From the NCBI RefSeq assembly GCF_016545825.1, contig NC_052613.1, positions 33,058,844 to 33,122,843 of the forward strand: a stretch of 64,000 nucleotides of DNA, in the 5' to 3' direction. Of the stretch, positions 1 through 11,870 are shown piece by piece. The notes under the pieces were generated by a model that was not told where the DNA came from, did not search any database, and was given only the letters and a program-made list of their open reading frames with translations. The stretch is from Eucalyptus grandis. Lineage: Eukaryota > Streptophyta > Magnoliopsida > Myrtales > Myrtaceae. Numbering within the stretch: the first letter of the stretch is position 1; the number at the start of each line of letters is the position of its first letter. The position numbers and the translations under genes were made by a program.

Positions 1-1212
1 TTCATACCGAAAATTAACTTTTGCATGATTTTATCCTTTAGAGTCAAGATGTTGAATAGTTATGCTACACTTAAAAGAATCGATTCTCATGTTAAAGTCA
101 AGTTGTTCATACTTGGAAATTAACTTTTGCATTATGCTATCCTTTAGAGTCAAGATGTTGAATATTTATGCTTTGAAAATGATGGATTGATTGAGAATTT
201 TTGCTAAAATGGTGCCATGTTTGAAATTCTATGGAAATATCTTGGAAGAAATTTGGATGACCTCTAACGCTTGACACGTGCATCACGGGCTGGTCCATGA
301 CACATGCGCCTTTTAATAAGTTGATGAAAAGCATCAATGTCGGATTCAACTCTTAGTTACTATGCGAAGGAAGAGCTAAGCAATTTGTAGGAACATTTGG
401 CCTTGATTCATGTTAGCATGAAGTCATTCATAATAGGATAATTACGAACAAAAATTCTAAACCTATAATACTTATGTCAATTCAATTATAAACCTTTTAA
501 TTTGATAATTTTGTCCTAAATATTTTGACAATTTGCGAATTTAGTCATTTTCGTCAATTTTGGTATGTGATAATCCAGTTAGTGCTTGTCATCTTATAAG
601 GCACGGTTAGTGCTGCTGTGAATAAATTTTATTTTTTTCTTAAATTTGTTTAATTTTTTTTTCTTTTGTAATAGGTGGAATGAATAATGGAGTTGTGTGG
701 GTGCTTCTTGTCCAATCTCTTATTTTTCTTCACACTTAGCTTCACATAAATTCGCACTTTGTCGAATCTCCCTTCGTGCACTTTGTGAGCGAGGTAAGGA
801 AACTCCGAGCGACCCGTTACTCTTCACGCAATTTCTTTATATTTAGGTTATTGGCACATGGCTAGGTGGATTTAATAGATTTTGATCAAAATTTTAATTT
901 TTCTTTTGTTAAAACAGATTGTCCCTTTTAAATTTCTCTCACATGTCAACTTTACAAATCCTACTTGGATAAATGTCATTAAATTTGTCCCTGATTTCGT
1001 ATATGTAATAAAGAAAATTGATTTCTCACAAAAAATTAGGAGATGCATCTATGTCCATGCTCATCCCTTGTGGTACTACTTATCAAGATAACTTGAGGCT
1101 ATAGACAATTCACTCTGATCCAGATAATATTACCTAGAGCTTAACGATACTTACTAAAACCTCTTGTTCATGGAGAAGACAAGCATTTTATTCTTTTAGT
1201 TAAACAAGTTCT
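1..1212. repeat. Segmental repeat, copy A
   Basis: This stretch is colinear with 9162-10420. Shared landmarks include the phrase around 95-165 that recurs at 9166-9235, the text near 425-535 that recurs near 9480-9590, a 'taggtggaatgaata' block (674 and 9858), and the block near 1120-1200 that recurs near 10330-10410. Positions 1-65 also repeat 107-170 with a period of about 106 bases, so the copy has a short internal tandem duplication. No reading frame of recognisable function is seen. It is AT-rich non-coding DNA of unknown origin. Confidence 0.8.
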
Positions 1213-2158
1213 TAACTGTTATCAGATATGTATCAATCTAAATTAGAAAATCGAGGATGATGCATCAATTTAGAAATGGATGAAAAAATATGTGAACAGG
1301 ATAATCAAGCCGAAATTTGGGCTATAATTCCAGCGTTTGTTTTAACATCAGTTATGACATGAGATTGGGCGATAGATGAAGTCTTGATGAGTTGGGCCTT
1401 GTAGATAATAGTAATATATACAAGCATCAAGTTAGGATAACATGGACATTATTCACACATATTTGTGCATGTGTGCTATGTTCATAATTTGTAATCCACC
1501 CACCAAAGATATGGTCTGAGAAAGTTTCCTTCATTTAAGGGTGAGGAAATTATATCCCATTGCATAAAGTACGACAAATTTTATTTTTTACTCTTTTATT
1601 ATTGATTGAGGAAGTTTTTTTAGCATGTGTTTGTATAGGTTTCTCTCTCTCTCTCCCTGCCTCCGTCCCTGCTCCCTCCATATGTTTGAACCGTTAATTT
1701 TTTTGTGGATCCTCTAGCATGGGAAACGGAGGAAGCGGATATAGAGCAACGATGTCCAATTTTCCATTTGCATAATCTATATATACACTTGCACTTTCTC
1801 TTTGAATAGAACTGATGAAATTTTAATAAATTAAGAGCGTGGTCATCCATAAAAAATGGGTAGTTAAATGAATCAATGATAACGACCTTAATTAAAGATT
1901 TTCACGTACCCATCTTTCAAGAAAAACTGATGACTTTTAGTCCACCATTTCGGTTTCTGATTATAGGCAATTTTTTGAATATGGTAGGGAGGTTAAATAG
2001 GAGTGAGGGTTAGAGTGCGATTCCAGTGGTTCAACCGATCGGACCTTTATAACAATTGTTTGAATATAAAGAATGAAGTAAGAAAAATAAACAATATATG
2101 TAATGATAATTTTAAAGATTTTATGTGTGAATTCAGATGTTGGTGTTCTGCAATGAAT

Positions 2159-2163
<5 letters not shown>

Positions 2164-2196
<33 letters not shown>
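2164..2196. repeat. (TA)n microsatellite
   Basis: An uninterrupted run of about 16 TA units. Confidence 0.95.
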
Positions 2197-2197
<1 letters not shown>

Positions 2198-2686
2198 CAA
2201 TTGTAATAGGCTGAATTGTCTAAATGAAAGTGAGCAGAGACTTCTAATTTTTCAAACTTACATATTAATTTTAAGTCACAAATTATGCTACCAATAGAAA
2301 GACCGAAAATTGAGTTTTCAAATAAGTTGTTGAAATTTCATTTTAAACGAAGAAGAAGAAAAAGATGCCAACATTTGTTCTAATCAAATCTTACTTGGTT
2401 GGGTTGAACCTAAATTCAAACCAAGATATTGCACATATATCGGTGACCAGTCGTCCAATCAAAAACAAGTGAGAGAAAAAGCATGGTGAAGTGATTGGAC
2501 TAAATGTCATTGGATCATTATCAAAAAAAATCTAATCATCATTTGATCGCTAAAACTCCTTTCATTATATAAGGAGATCACATTTAGATTCGAAATTTGG
2601 GTTTACTTCGACTTCAAATCAAAATTGCATCATCAAATACAAGATTGATGTCATCTAATTTATGAACTGCTCTTAACTCCTTGTCA

Positions 2687-2688
<2 letters not shown>

Positions 2689-2781
<93 letters not shown>
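2689..2781. repeat. (CT)n microsatellite, about 46 units
   Basis: A perfect CT run of about 93 bases. On the minus strand it reads as alternating Arg-Glu, which creates a spurious open frame. Confidence 0.98.
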
Positions 2782-2785
<4 letters not shown>

Positions 2786-3599
2786 GCTAGTAGAAATCTT
2801 ATTTCGCAATGAGAGAAGTCTAAAATATTGTAATAACCCATACCTTGTAATCTAGTATAAACCTTAATAAATGCATCCCAATTATATCTTCAAATCATGA
2901 AAGGCAGGCGAAAGAGTTAAGTGAATGAATAGTTTTAAAAAAGTTCTAGAGTACTCAGGATGATAAGACGATTGGTTGCTAAGTCTCTCTATATGGATCT
3001 CTCGTGATTGGTGTGTGTGTGCGCTTATGTCAGGACGAGCGAAGCAGAGAGTTATATAATTTTTAATATTTTTAATTTGTAAAATAAGTGTTAATTAGAT
3101 TATTTATTGGGAAAATTTAAAGATATAATACTGAAACCCCTTCAAAAACTCATTCAGAAGTTAACTGTATATTGTGCATAGATCAATAATACTTCAAAAT
3201 TTATTCTCATCGGTTATAAAGTGATGGGAATTCTCTTCATCAATGATAAAGTGATAGGAAATATGTCGAGTCCTAAAACTTCACCTATTTGCATATTGTA
3301 TCGTATATTGTGCATAGATCAATTCATTGCTAACATGATAATCATATCATTCTATCATTTTTTTTCCAATTGATGTTATGTTTATCATACAACATTTTTG
3401 ACAAACTCCGTTTATAATAATTAAACTGTGTGTAATAAACTAAAATGAATTGGCAGGAATACCCCCACTGTAGAATCCAAAAATACATTGTTAGTTGTCT
3501 TTGTAATTGGATCGGCTGGCATGCAAATCAAAGTGAAAATGGGCTCTCCCTGCCACACTAAATGAAATAATCGATACTTTATGTCAGAATCAATGTGTT

Positions 3600-3827
3600 G
3601 ATAGTGGAAATTATCATCTCCTTTACTTGGCAACTTTTGCAAGGTGCTCGTAGTGGAAATCATTTTTTTCTTTTGCCCCAAAGGATAAATCAATCCCTTC
3701 TCTAGATTGGCAGGAATACCTTGCCCCAAAGACTTCAAGGATTTGGTCTTTTGCTAAAAGACGTATTAATCAACACTTAAGTCTTTGGCAAAAAAAAAAA
3801 AATCAATTCTCATGTTAAAGTCAAGTT
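3600..3827. repeat. Dispersed repeat, broken by the LINE
   Basis: This sequence resembles 13640-13870 and 41215-41410: phrases such as 'atcaacacttaagtc', 'tggcaacttttgcaag' and 'catgttaaagtcaagtt' recur in the same order. At 3827 the repeat stops at the LINE and resumes at 9162, so copy B of the segmental repeat once ran straight through here. Function unknown; it is not obviously coding. Confidence 0.6.
3815..3827. repeat. LINE target-site duplication, left copy
   Basis: The 13-mer ttaaagtcaagtt here is repeated at 9162-9174. The uninterrupted relative at about 95-107 carries the same word once, which shows the pre-insertion state. Confidence 0.9.
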
Positions 3828-3949
3828 TTTTAGTCAGAAAAGGGAAACTATATTGAAGATAAGAGCCCATTACAACCGGTAGCTAAGGCATCGGCACAGA
3901 TAATGTCCATCAAGTAAAAAGGAGGAAACACTGCCCAATTCTAAAAGGA

Positions 3950-4395
3950 CGAATCACGGTCATGGGCCTTTGAAGCCCAGTCAGCAGCCACATTAGCCTC
4001 TCTTCTGCAGTGTGTGATTGAGAGGTTAGGGAAGCGAGACGACAAAGCGGCGGCTTTGATGAACAGAGACCGATCCTCCCATGGCGGCTGCCTTCTTCAG
4101 TTCAGCGTCTCGACCAGAACCAAGCTGTCCGATTCAAGAAGGAGAGGAGCGTGGTTTAAACCTTGGTGTTGCAGATACTAAAGGGTCAGAGTAAAAGCAT
4201 GGATCTCCGCTTGTAAAGCTGAGTTTGTTGCAAAGTGTGTGGAGAAACCATCAGTAAGTCTTCCGTTGTGATCCCGACAAGCACAAGCCATATTACCTTC
4301 TATAGAGCCTGGTTGATGGGATCCGTCGATATTTACCTTCAAGGTACCCGGATCTGGCGGCTTCCAAAGGGCTCCCCTATTCTAGAGTGATCTGC
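3950..4395 (-). pseudogene. LINE RNase H domain (decayed)
   Basis: Read on the minus strand, the frame opens with KVNIDGS and continues through a glycine-rich loop, an AEIHA helix and an ESDS segment. These carry the first Asp, the Glu and the second Asp of the RNase H active site. Further on comes REEANVAADWASKAH, the conserved late RNase H region of plant LINE ORF2. At least two in-frame stops interrupt it (after TLTL and after VETLN). In an intact LINE this domain removes RNA from the cDNA hybrid. It is the last domain before the element's 3' end, as expected for plant L1-type elements with a C-terminal RNase H. Confidence 0.85.
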
Positions 4396-4404
4396 CTTTA
4401 TTGG

Positions 4405-4949
4405 TCAGGGACTGAGCGGCCAGCCGAGCAACATGAGTTCCAGCGAGCGCTGCCTCAGCCACTCAAGAAGGTTGAAGTTCTTGATTTCTGAAAATAAAAC
4501 CATTCTGAGCTCGCCAAATCTGCCACAACATAGATGCAAGAGTCTCCAACCCAGGTAAGGAATGCTTTCGTTGAACTTTCTCTGCAACCCATTTGTCGAT
4601 CCTACGTACGTCTAGATGTGAGATGTGCATATTCAATTGGGGATGAGACCAAACCCGTTTAGTCCAGGGACACAATAAAAATAAGTGTCCGAGAGTTTCT
4701 AGTGCATTCTGATTACATAGCAGACAACTTGGATTAGCAATTATATGTCACCGGTGTAAATTGGCTCTTGTGGCTAAAGCATTTTGACAAAGTGACCATA
4801 GGAATGTTCAAACTTTTGGGGGGGACTGCATCTTCCAGATTTTCTTCCATAGCTAGCTTGGATTCTGATAAGATGTTGAAGTCGAATTTTCTATTTGAGT
4901 TATTGCTGATGCTGTAATGGCATGATAGGCAGTTTTGACAGTGAAAGAG
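4405..4949 (-). pseudogene. LINE ORF2 C-terminal zinc-binding/linker region, 3' part
   Basis: Minus-strand frames here contain the segment after the reverse transcriptase: a CHYSISNN-like stretch, a C..C-type region with 'CPWTKRVW', and 'LWQIWRAQNGFIFRNQ', the W..W..RN..iF signature that precedes RNase H in plant LINEs. Two overlapping frames cover it, so at least one frameshift has accumulated. The upstream half of the same domain lies at 6105-6330, separated by the MULE. Confidence 0.75.
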
Positions 4950-6141
4950 GAGGTGAGGACACCTGGAGTGCCATAACTTGGCACGCCGGGACACTTAAGT
5001 GCCATAACTTTAAAATGGTACACTTAAGTGCCATCATCGGAGTAAAATGGGACACTTAAGTGCCACTCCGGCAAAAATCCGGCCAAATGGCTGACGTGGC
5101 AATTTTCCGGCGAGTTTAGTCCAAAACGGCGTCGTTTTGCACGCCGACGTGGCGAAAATGCAAAAACGAAGCCGTTTCGTGCCTACGTGTAAATAATAAT
5201 ATAAAAATTAATTAAATTATAAAGTATTCAAAAATTTAAAAAAATTTTAAAAATTAAGAAAAATTTAAAATTTTTAAAAATTAAGAAAATTTAAAATTAA
5301 GAAAAAAAAGGGTGGGGGAGGTCGAACGGGCGGCCGAGGGCTGAGCCCCGCCGCCGCCCCCGCCGCCGCCGCCCCCGCCGTCGCCGGGAAGGGCTGGCGA
5401 CGGAGGGGGAGGGTCGGCCGGGTCGCCGGCCCCGGCCGACCGACGGCGAGGGCCGCGAGCCCTCGCCGACCGCGGCGAGGGCCGTGACCCGCGCCCTAGA
5501 TCTGGGCGAGGGCTCGCGGGCCTCGCCGACCCTCCCCACTCCATCGCCGCCGCCGAGAAGGGCCGGCGACGGAGGGGGAGGGTCGGCCGGGTCGCGGGCC
5601 CCGGCCGGGCCGGCCGACTCGCGCGCGAGGGCCCGCGAGCCCTCGCCCGATCTGGGCGAGGGTCGCGGCCCTCGCCGCGATTTGGCGAGGGCTCGCAGCC
5701 CTCGCCGTTGGTCGGCCGGGCCGGCAACCCCGACCGACCCTCCCCCTCCGTCGCCGGCCCTTCCCGGCGACGGCGGGAGGCGGCGGCGGCGAGGGCTCAG
5801 CCCTCGGCCGCCCGTTCGACCTCCCCCACTTTTTTTTTTTTTTTTTTTTAAATTCTTAAATTTTAAATTTTTTTAAATTTTCTTATTTTTTTAAAAATTT
5901 TTAAAATTTTCTTTTTTTAAAAATTTTTTTGTTAATTTTTATGCTGATTTGGAGCTCCGGCGAGCCACGTAGGCAAAAAATAATAATAAAATATTGCCAC
6001 GTAGGATTTCCGGCAAGGGTCGCCGGAGGTGGCACTTAAGTGTCCCACTCGAAAAAAAGTGGCACTTAAGTGTACCGTTTGGAAGTTATGGCACTTAAGT
6101 GTCCCTACGTGCTGCTATGGCACTTGTGCTGTTCTTCTGCC
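4950..6141. mobile_element. Non-autonomous MULE-like element, copy 1
   Basis: About 1.19 kb with terminal inverted repeats of roughly 100 bases. It is bounded by a perfect 9-bp duplication gtgaaagag (4941-4949 and 6142-6150), the Mutator hallmark. Each end carries several CACTTAAGTG palindromes, next to 'ccataactt' words. Inside the ends lie AT-rich blocks, then a GC-rich core (about 5310-5830) full of CGGCGAGG-type words in both orientations. No transposase is encoded. Long frames in the core are composition artefacts. It interrupts the LINE zinc-binding region. Confidence 0.93.
5310..5830. repeat. GC-rich, self-complementary core of MULE copy 1
   Basis: Very GC- and CpG-rich DNA in an otherwise AT-rich region. 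The phrase 'gggctggcgacggaggggga' near 5391 recurs near 5551, and its reverse complement appears near 5741, so the core can fold back on itself. Open frames on both strands encode only Ala/Arg/Pro/Gly-rich low-complexity sequence. I do not regard it as a gene. Confidence 0.8.
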
Positions 6142-6335
6142 GTGAAAGAGCCATCTTTGGTAGCAGTCCATATGAGTTGGTCTTTAACAAAATTGGGTCG
6201 TATAGGGATGGTGGTGATCTGGTCTATTACTTGTTTGTCGAATAGTATGTTTAGTAGATGGACATTCCAGGTGCTGTTGGTCTGGTCGATAAGGTTAGCC
6301 ACCAGTTGAGGTTCCTCGCGGACCATAGGTCCACC
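6105..6335 (-). pseudogene. LINE ORF2 zinc-binding region, 5' part
   Basis: The minus-strand frame ends in WTATKDGSFT, the conserved 'W..t.dG.ft' motif of the plant LINE zf-RVT region. It is cut there by the MULE. The expected continuation (VKTAYHA) is encoded on the far side at about 4922-4946, and the two join in frame when one copy of the 9-bp duplication is kept. The MULE therefore landed in a still-aligned LINE coding sequence. Confidence 0.85.
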
Positions 6336-6499
6336 TAATATACCAATAGGGAGCCACCTATCACCCCGAATTCTGATTGATCTCCTATCGCCAACAGACC
6401 AATGGATGTTGGGTAGGATGGCATCTCGTCCAGTTAGAAGGCTCTGCCAACCCCAGAATGGGCGAGATCCTTGTTCGGCATCATAAAATGTCTTCTAGT

Positions 6500-7745
6500 G
6501 GAAATAAATTCCTTTAAAGACCTTACTCCATAGTGAGGAAGGTTGATTAAATAACCGTCAAGCTTGCCTGCCCAACATGGCTTTATTAAAATTCAACAGA
6601 TCTCTAAATCCCAAAACACCATCTTCCTTTCTTCTTTTCAAGACTTCCCAACTCCGCCAATGGATGCCTGATTTACTCCTATCAGTCTGCCACAAAAACC
6701 TGGTGATTCTTTTCTCGATAGATCTGCAGATAGATACAGGTAGCTTAAAAATAGACATGGCATACTAAGGAATAGCCTGTACTATAGTTTTAAGGAGGAT
6801 CTCCTTCTCACCTTTCGAAATCAAAGTTTCTTTCCAACCTTCAAACTTGAAATTCACTTTCCCCATTATCCATGAAAACATCTCTTTTTTAATGTCTCCA
6901 ATCAGAAGGTATCCCCAAGTATTTCCCATATTTCTGCAAAATAGGTACTCGCAACTCCCTGTCCATATTCTGCTGCAAACTAACAGGGCAAACTTTACCA
7001 AAAAAGATGCTCGATTTATTGCGGTTAATTTCTTGCCCTGTAGCTACACAGTACTTATGTAATATATTCGATAAATTCTGACATTCACGAACAGTACCAT
7101 CAATGAAGAAAATAGCATCGTCTGTGAAAAACAAATGGGATAAAGAAGGACACCACCTGTTGAGTTTAATGCCTTTAAGGGTTTCCATGTTGACAGCATT
7201 GTTAATAAGAACGGACAAGAGATTAGCCATCAGGATAAAAAGATATGGGGAAAGGGGATCACCCTATCGAAGACCTCTGGTAGGGTGGAATACTATAGAT
7301 GTTGGCCATTAAATTTGACACGGGATGATTGGGTCGTGATACACTACATAGCCCACTGGACCCACCTAGGGTGAAATCCTAATTTCAGGAAATAGGCTTG
7401 TAGAAAATCTCATTCCACCCTGTCTTACGCCTTCATCATATCCATTTTAAGAACAGCTTGAAAAGTACACTTCCCTTTTTTTTTTTATCCTGAACTGGTG
7501 AAGAACTTCCTGGACCAGTAAAATATTATTCTATATCTGCCTACCCCCTACAAAAGCAGACTTTTCTTTTGAGATGAGAGCTGGTAGTAGAGGTTTCAAA
7601 TGATTGGCTATAACTTTAGAGATAACTTTGTAAGCATAATTACACAAGCTGATAGGACAATATTGGTTGAGACATTTGGGGTGAGGAACTTTAGGAATCA
7701 ATGAGATCAGGGTTCGATTAAGAGATGGGGGCATAATTCCGGATG
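6500..7745 (-). pseudogene. LINE reverse transcriptase domain (decayed)
   Basis: Minus-strand fragments in order: LNRTLISLIPKV and 'PISLCNYAYKVISKVIA' (fingers; 7531-7734), then KMDMMKA followed by a stop where the Tyr of KAYDRVEW should be (near 7420-7450), then QGDP-like and LFIL-like remnants near 7210-7270. The catalytic FTDDAIFF comes at about 7100-7125, followed by the thumb with 'GKYLGIP'. The polymerase Asp pair survives, but several stops and frame changes break the chain, so no functional enzyme can be made. In live LINEs this domain copies the element RNA at the nicked target. Confidence 0.9.
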
Positions 7746-8480
7746 TAAAAAAAATTGCTTATCGCTTGGAAAATATCATTTTTAATGATGTCCCAGTGCG
7801 TTTGATAGAATAAACCATTGAGATCATCTGAACCCGGAGCTTTGATGGCCCCTCATTGAAAAGTAGCCTGATGGACCTCTTCAAATGTTACCATGGCAAT
7901 GAAACCATCATTCATCTCCTACGTAACCATAGAAGGACATTGAGCTAAGATAGGTTCATAGTTGCGACTGCCAACGGAGGTATATAGCCGTGAAAAGAAA
8001 GCTGTCACCATATCTTGTAATATTGTAGAGTCCCGCACCCAAAGTTGGTTATCATCCTGTAACATAGTAATTCTATTCCGTTGTCGTCTTTGGATAGGAG
8101 TGGCGTGAAAAAATTTAGTATTTTTATCTCCCAATTTTAGCCAATTTATCCTAGATCTCATAGCTCAATACTGTTCTTCACGACTCCACACCATTTGTAA
8201 CTCCTCTTTTAAAGCTTTTGCCGCCAAGTTATCATACACAATATGCGGTTGGTTGATGAGTTGCTGTAGTTGTTGCTGCAAATCATTCACCTTGAGTCGA
8301 GTAGGTGAGAATTTGGTGCGACTCCACTTTGCTAGAGCACCAGAAACTGCACGAATCTTTTGGATAAGCGCTGCATTCTTCAGCCGATTAGAATTCCAAG
8401 AGGTATTAATAATATCTCGACAATCTGCATCTTCGTTCCAATAAGCTTCATACATAAAGTAGCGTTGTTTAGTCCCAATA
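7745..8480 (-). pseudogene. LINE ORF2 linker between endonuclease and reverse transcriptase
   Basis: Two minus-strand frames (7919-8161 and 8165-8575) are separated by a stop. They contain 'RSRINWLKLGDKNTKFFHA', the conserved 'R.r..Wl..GD.Nt.fFh' element that lies between the endonuclease and polymerase of plant LINEs. A helical, Gln/Leu-rich stretch precedes it. This anchors the domain order and orientation of the element. Confidence 0.85.
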
Positions 8481-9161
8481 GCTAGCATAGTAATTAAGAG
8501 AAGCAGGCTATGGTCAAAACCTACAGCAGGGAGTGCTTGAACTTCAGCCCCAGGAAAAAGTAGGCGCCATTCCATAGAGCACAGGACTCGGTCTAGACAC
8601 TTCTTAATAAACTCATCCCCCTGACGATTATTCTTCCAAGTAAACGCACACCCTTGGCTTCAATATGCATTAAACCACAGTTATTCACAACAGCTTGAAA
8701 AGATGCTAAGTGATTAAAATCTGCTGGTCGTCCCCTTGCTTTTCCTGTGGTAGAGAATCTCATTGAAAATCCTATACAGACCAAAGGAAGATAATTGGCA
8801 GTACTGATTTGGAAGAGATCGTGCCATACTTGATGTCGTAAGTTATGAACAGTAGGGGCGTGGAGACAAGTAAGGCGCCAAGTATGGCCGTCCACTCCTT
8901 CCTTACATGTCATATCAAAATAGTCCAAAGTAGAGCGGATAAAAGTTAAGGAAATGGTTTCATTCCATAGCACTGCTAAGCCTGTTGCTAAGCCAACTGG
9001 GTTGTAAACATGCAAATACAAAAAATGCAAACGACGTTTCATACGTTGGAGAACATCTTCTTTATTTTTAGTTTCCATAAAAAAGAGAAGATCGGGCTTT
9101 TCCTTAGCCACAAGGGCTTTCAGTGCTTGAACTGTCAGTGGAATTGCCCAAACCTTGACAA
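8480..9161 (-). pseudogene. LINE endonuclease domain, truncated and mutated
   Basis: The minus-strand frame begins inside the exonuclease-endonuclease-phosphatase fold at 'PLTVQALKALVAKEKPDLLF' followed by METK, which matches the conserved 'P.ilfl.ETK' region that carries the metal-binding Glu. The usual GDFN motif is degraded to a GFSMRF-like string. A frameshift near 8585 separates it from 'MEWRLLFPGAEV...DHSLLLL', the end of the fold with the conserved DH. Residues before PLTV are missing because the insertion is 5'-truncated. In live elements this enzyme nicks the target DNA. Confidence 0.85.
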
Positions 9162-10420
<1,259 letters not shown>

Positions 10421-10430
10421 GTTGGCAACG

Positions 10431-10790
10431 ATGGTTGGCGAAGCTTAGTGATGCTCATCCTAGAAAAAAATTGACTCAAGAGGATCTGACATGATCGTAT
10501 CGTACTTAGTGTGATTCTCTTTCTATGGGCAATTACATTTGTCTACAGTAAATTGCATCATTGTCCTTTTTCTTTCGATCAGATAGTGCTCATGAATATG
10601 GATAATTGGCGGTGATGGTTGGCAAAGCTTGGTGATGTTGGTCCCAAAAATATGACTCTAGAGGATTTGACATTATCGTAATTAGTGTGCTTTTATATTT
10701 ATCGGCAATTACTTTTGGCCACAATGATTTGCATTATTATCCTTTTTATGTCGATCATAAACTTTATGAAGCCAAAGATTCTCATGATAT
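10431..10790. repeat. Two-copy direct repeat, period about 184 bases
   Basis: 'gatggttggcgaagcttagtg' near 10430 recurs with few changes near 10614, followed in both by a ggatctgacat/ggatttgacat word and a 'cgatca' word. Non-coding. Confidence 0.7.
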
Positions 10791-10889
10791 AGGTTAATGA
10801 TGTCTTGATACTAAAGGCATACTTGTCTCCGACCATCATTAATCCTTATCATTACTCGAGAAAAAGACACTACAAGTATCATTACTTTC

Positions 10890-11253
10890 ATACGGCGTTT
10901 ACTAGCCATAACTTTTTTTTTTTCGATCACTTAAGTGTCATAACTTATACATAGCCCTCACTTGAATGCCATAACTTTTTTCTGATTATTTGAGTGCCAT
11001 ATAACTTTTTAATTGACCATCTGAGTGTTATAATTTTTTAAAAACTTTCACCACAAGTGTTATGTGATGTAAGATTTTCAGTACTTAAGTGAACATTTTT
11101 AAAATTTTTTGACACTAAAGTAATCGATTGAAAGATATGACCTCAAGTGAACATTTTTTTTTTATTATAAGTTATGAACAATAAGTGTTCGGAAAAAATT
11201 ATGACATTGAAATGAGCATTGTACGAAAGTTATAGTACGTATGGTATCCTTAT
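10890..11253. mobile_element. Short divergent relative of the MULE family
   Basis: About 360 bases with inverted ends ('catacggcg...ccataactt' against the complement of '...agttatagtacgtatg'). They contain degenerate copies of the CACTTAAGTG palindrome and the 'cataactt' word found in the two larger MULE copies. There is no GC-rich core. An imperfect 9-bp repeat (gtatcatta / gtatcctta) lies near the two ends, but the left border is uncertain by a few bases. Confidence 0.55.
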
Positions 11254-11870
11254 CCCTCATAACCCATTGATGGTATTGGAGCTAGCTTTGTCAATGTCTA
11301 ATTAAGATTAAAATTCTACATATAATAATACGTTAGTGCTACAAGTAAGGATTCACCAACCTCATGGCCAAAGTGAAAAAGAGGAACGACTGGAGGGAAA
11401 AAGATTATGAATCGGAAACCTACAACAGAGAGCATTGTTTTGACGATTTTAGAAGAGACTGAGAAGCAACCACCAATGCACTTCATATTTGAATCTACAA
11501 GGTTAAGGTTAGGGTGGGCGATTAAAGGGGCGAGAGATAAGTGAGAGATTGGACGCTGGGGTTGTAATCAGGGTTGAGAGATTGGTCGATGGCTTCCCCG
11601 CCCCCTGTCTAGGCAAGGCTTGCCTGCGATGTCGATGGGGATCACCAACACCACTCATGTGATAGCTATAAGTGAGATTGTGATTATGGCCATTATTTTT
11701 CTTTTCAGTTTTTCTTTTGCTGACTCCTAAGAGAGGTGGGGAGGCCGAGCAAGACTAGACTAGAAACCCTCTCTCAAGCCACGTTGCTAACGGCGCTTGC
11801 TTATCATAAAGTGTCGGTCATAGTTGCCGTGCAAGCTCATTTAGACGTAAAAAACAACGGTGGCCATTGT
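11254..11870. other. Non-coding stretch with a dispersed repeat
   Basis: No gene is recognised. Positions 11580-11790 resemble 40930-41170 (shared words such as 'gtgattatggc' and a 'gaggc(c/t)gagcaagac' phrase), so an old dispersed repeat is present in both places. Confidence 0.5.

Larger units (their letters stand above)
1213..3600. other. AT-rich intergenic DNA without recognisable genes
   Basis: I see only short chance reading frames on either strand. A (TA)n and a long (CT)n microsatellite lie inside it. The frames that cross the microsatellites encode dipeptide or Ile/Tyr runs and are not genes. Confidence 0.6.
3828..9161 (-). mobile_element. 5'-truncated LINE (L1/RTE-type non-LTR retrotransposon)
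   Basis: A minus-strand LINE of about 4.1 kb once the nested MULE is subtracted. The order on the minus strand is endonuclease, linker, reverse transcriptase, zinc-knuckle region, RNase H, then a short A-tail at 3828-3831. It is flanked by perfect 13-bp duplications (3815-3827 and 9162-9174). ORF1 and the first residues of the endonuclease are missing, the usual result of incomplete target-primed reverse transcription. Every domain carries stops or frameshifts, so it is dead. It sits in copy B of the segmental repeat and hosts the MULE at 4950-6141. Confidence 0.93.

Noticed and set aside
2614..2841. Minus-strand frame with a long Arg-Glu run
   Set aside because: Direct translation of the (CT)n microsatellite.
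3421..3738. 105-residue minus-strand frame
   Set aside because: No known motif and it overlaps the dispersed repeat; kept out for lack of support.
5281..5876. Overlapping 80-148 residue frames on both strands in the GC-rich MULE core
   Set aside because: Ala/Arg/Pro/Gly low-complexity sequence open in several frames at once; a consequence of GC content, no domain.
4960..6110. Regularly spaced short palindromes that could suggest a CRISPR-like array
   Set aside because: Spacing is irregular, the motifs sit in inverted terminal repeats with a 9-bp duplication, and the genome is a plant's.
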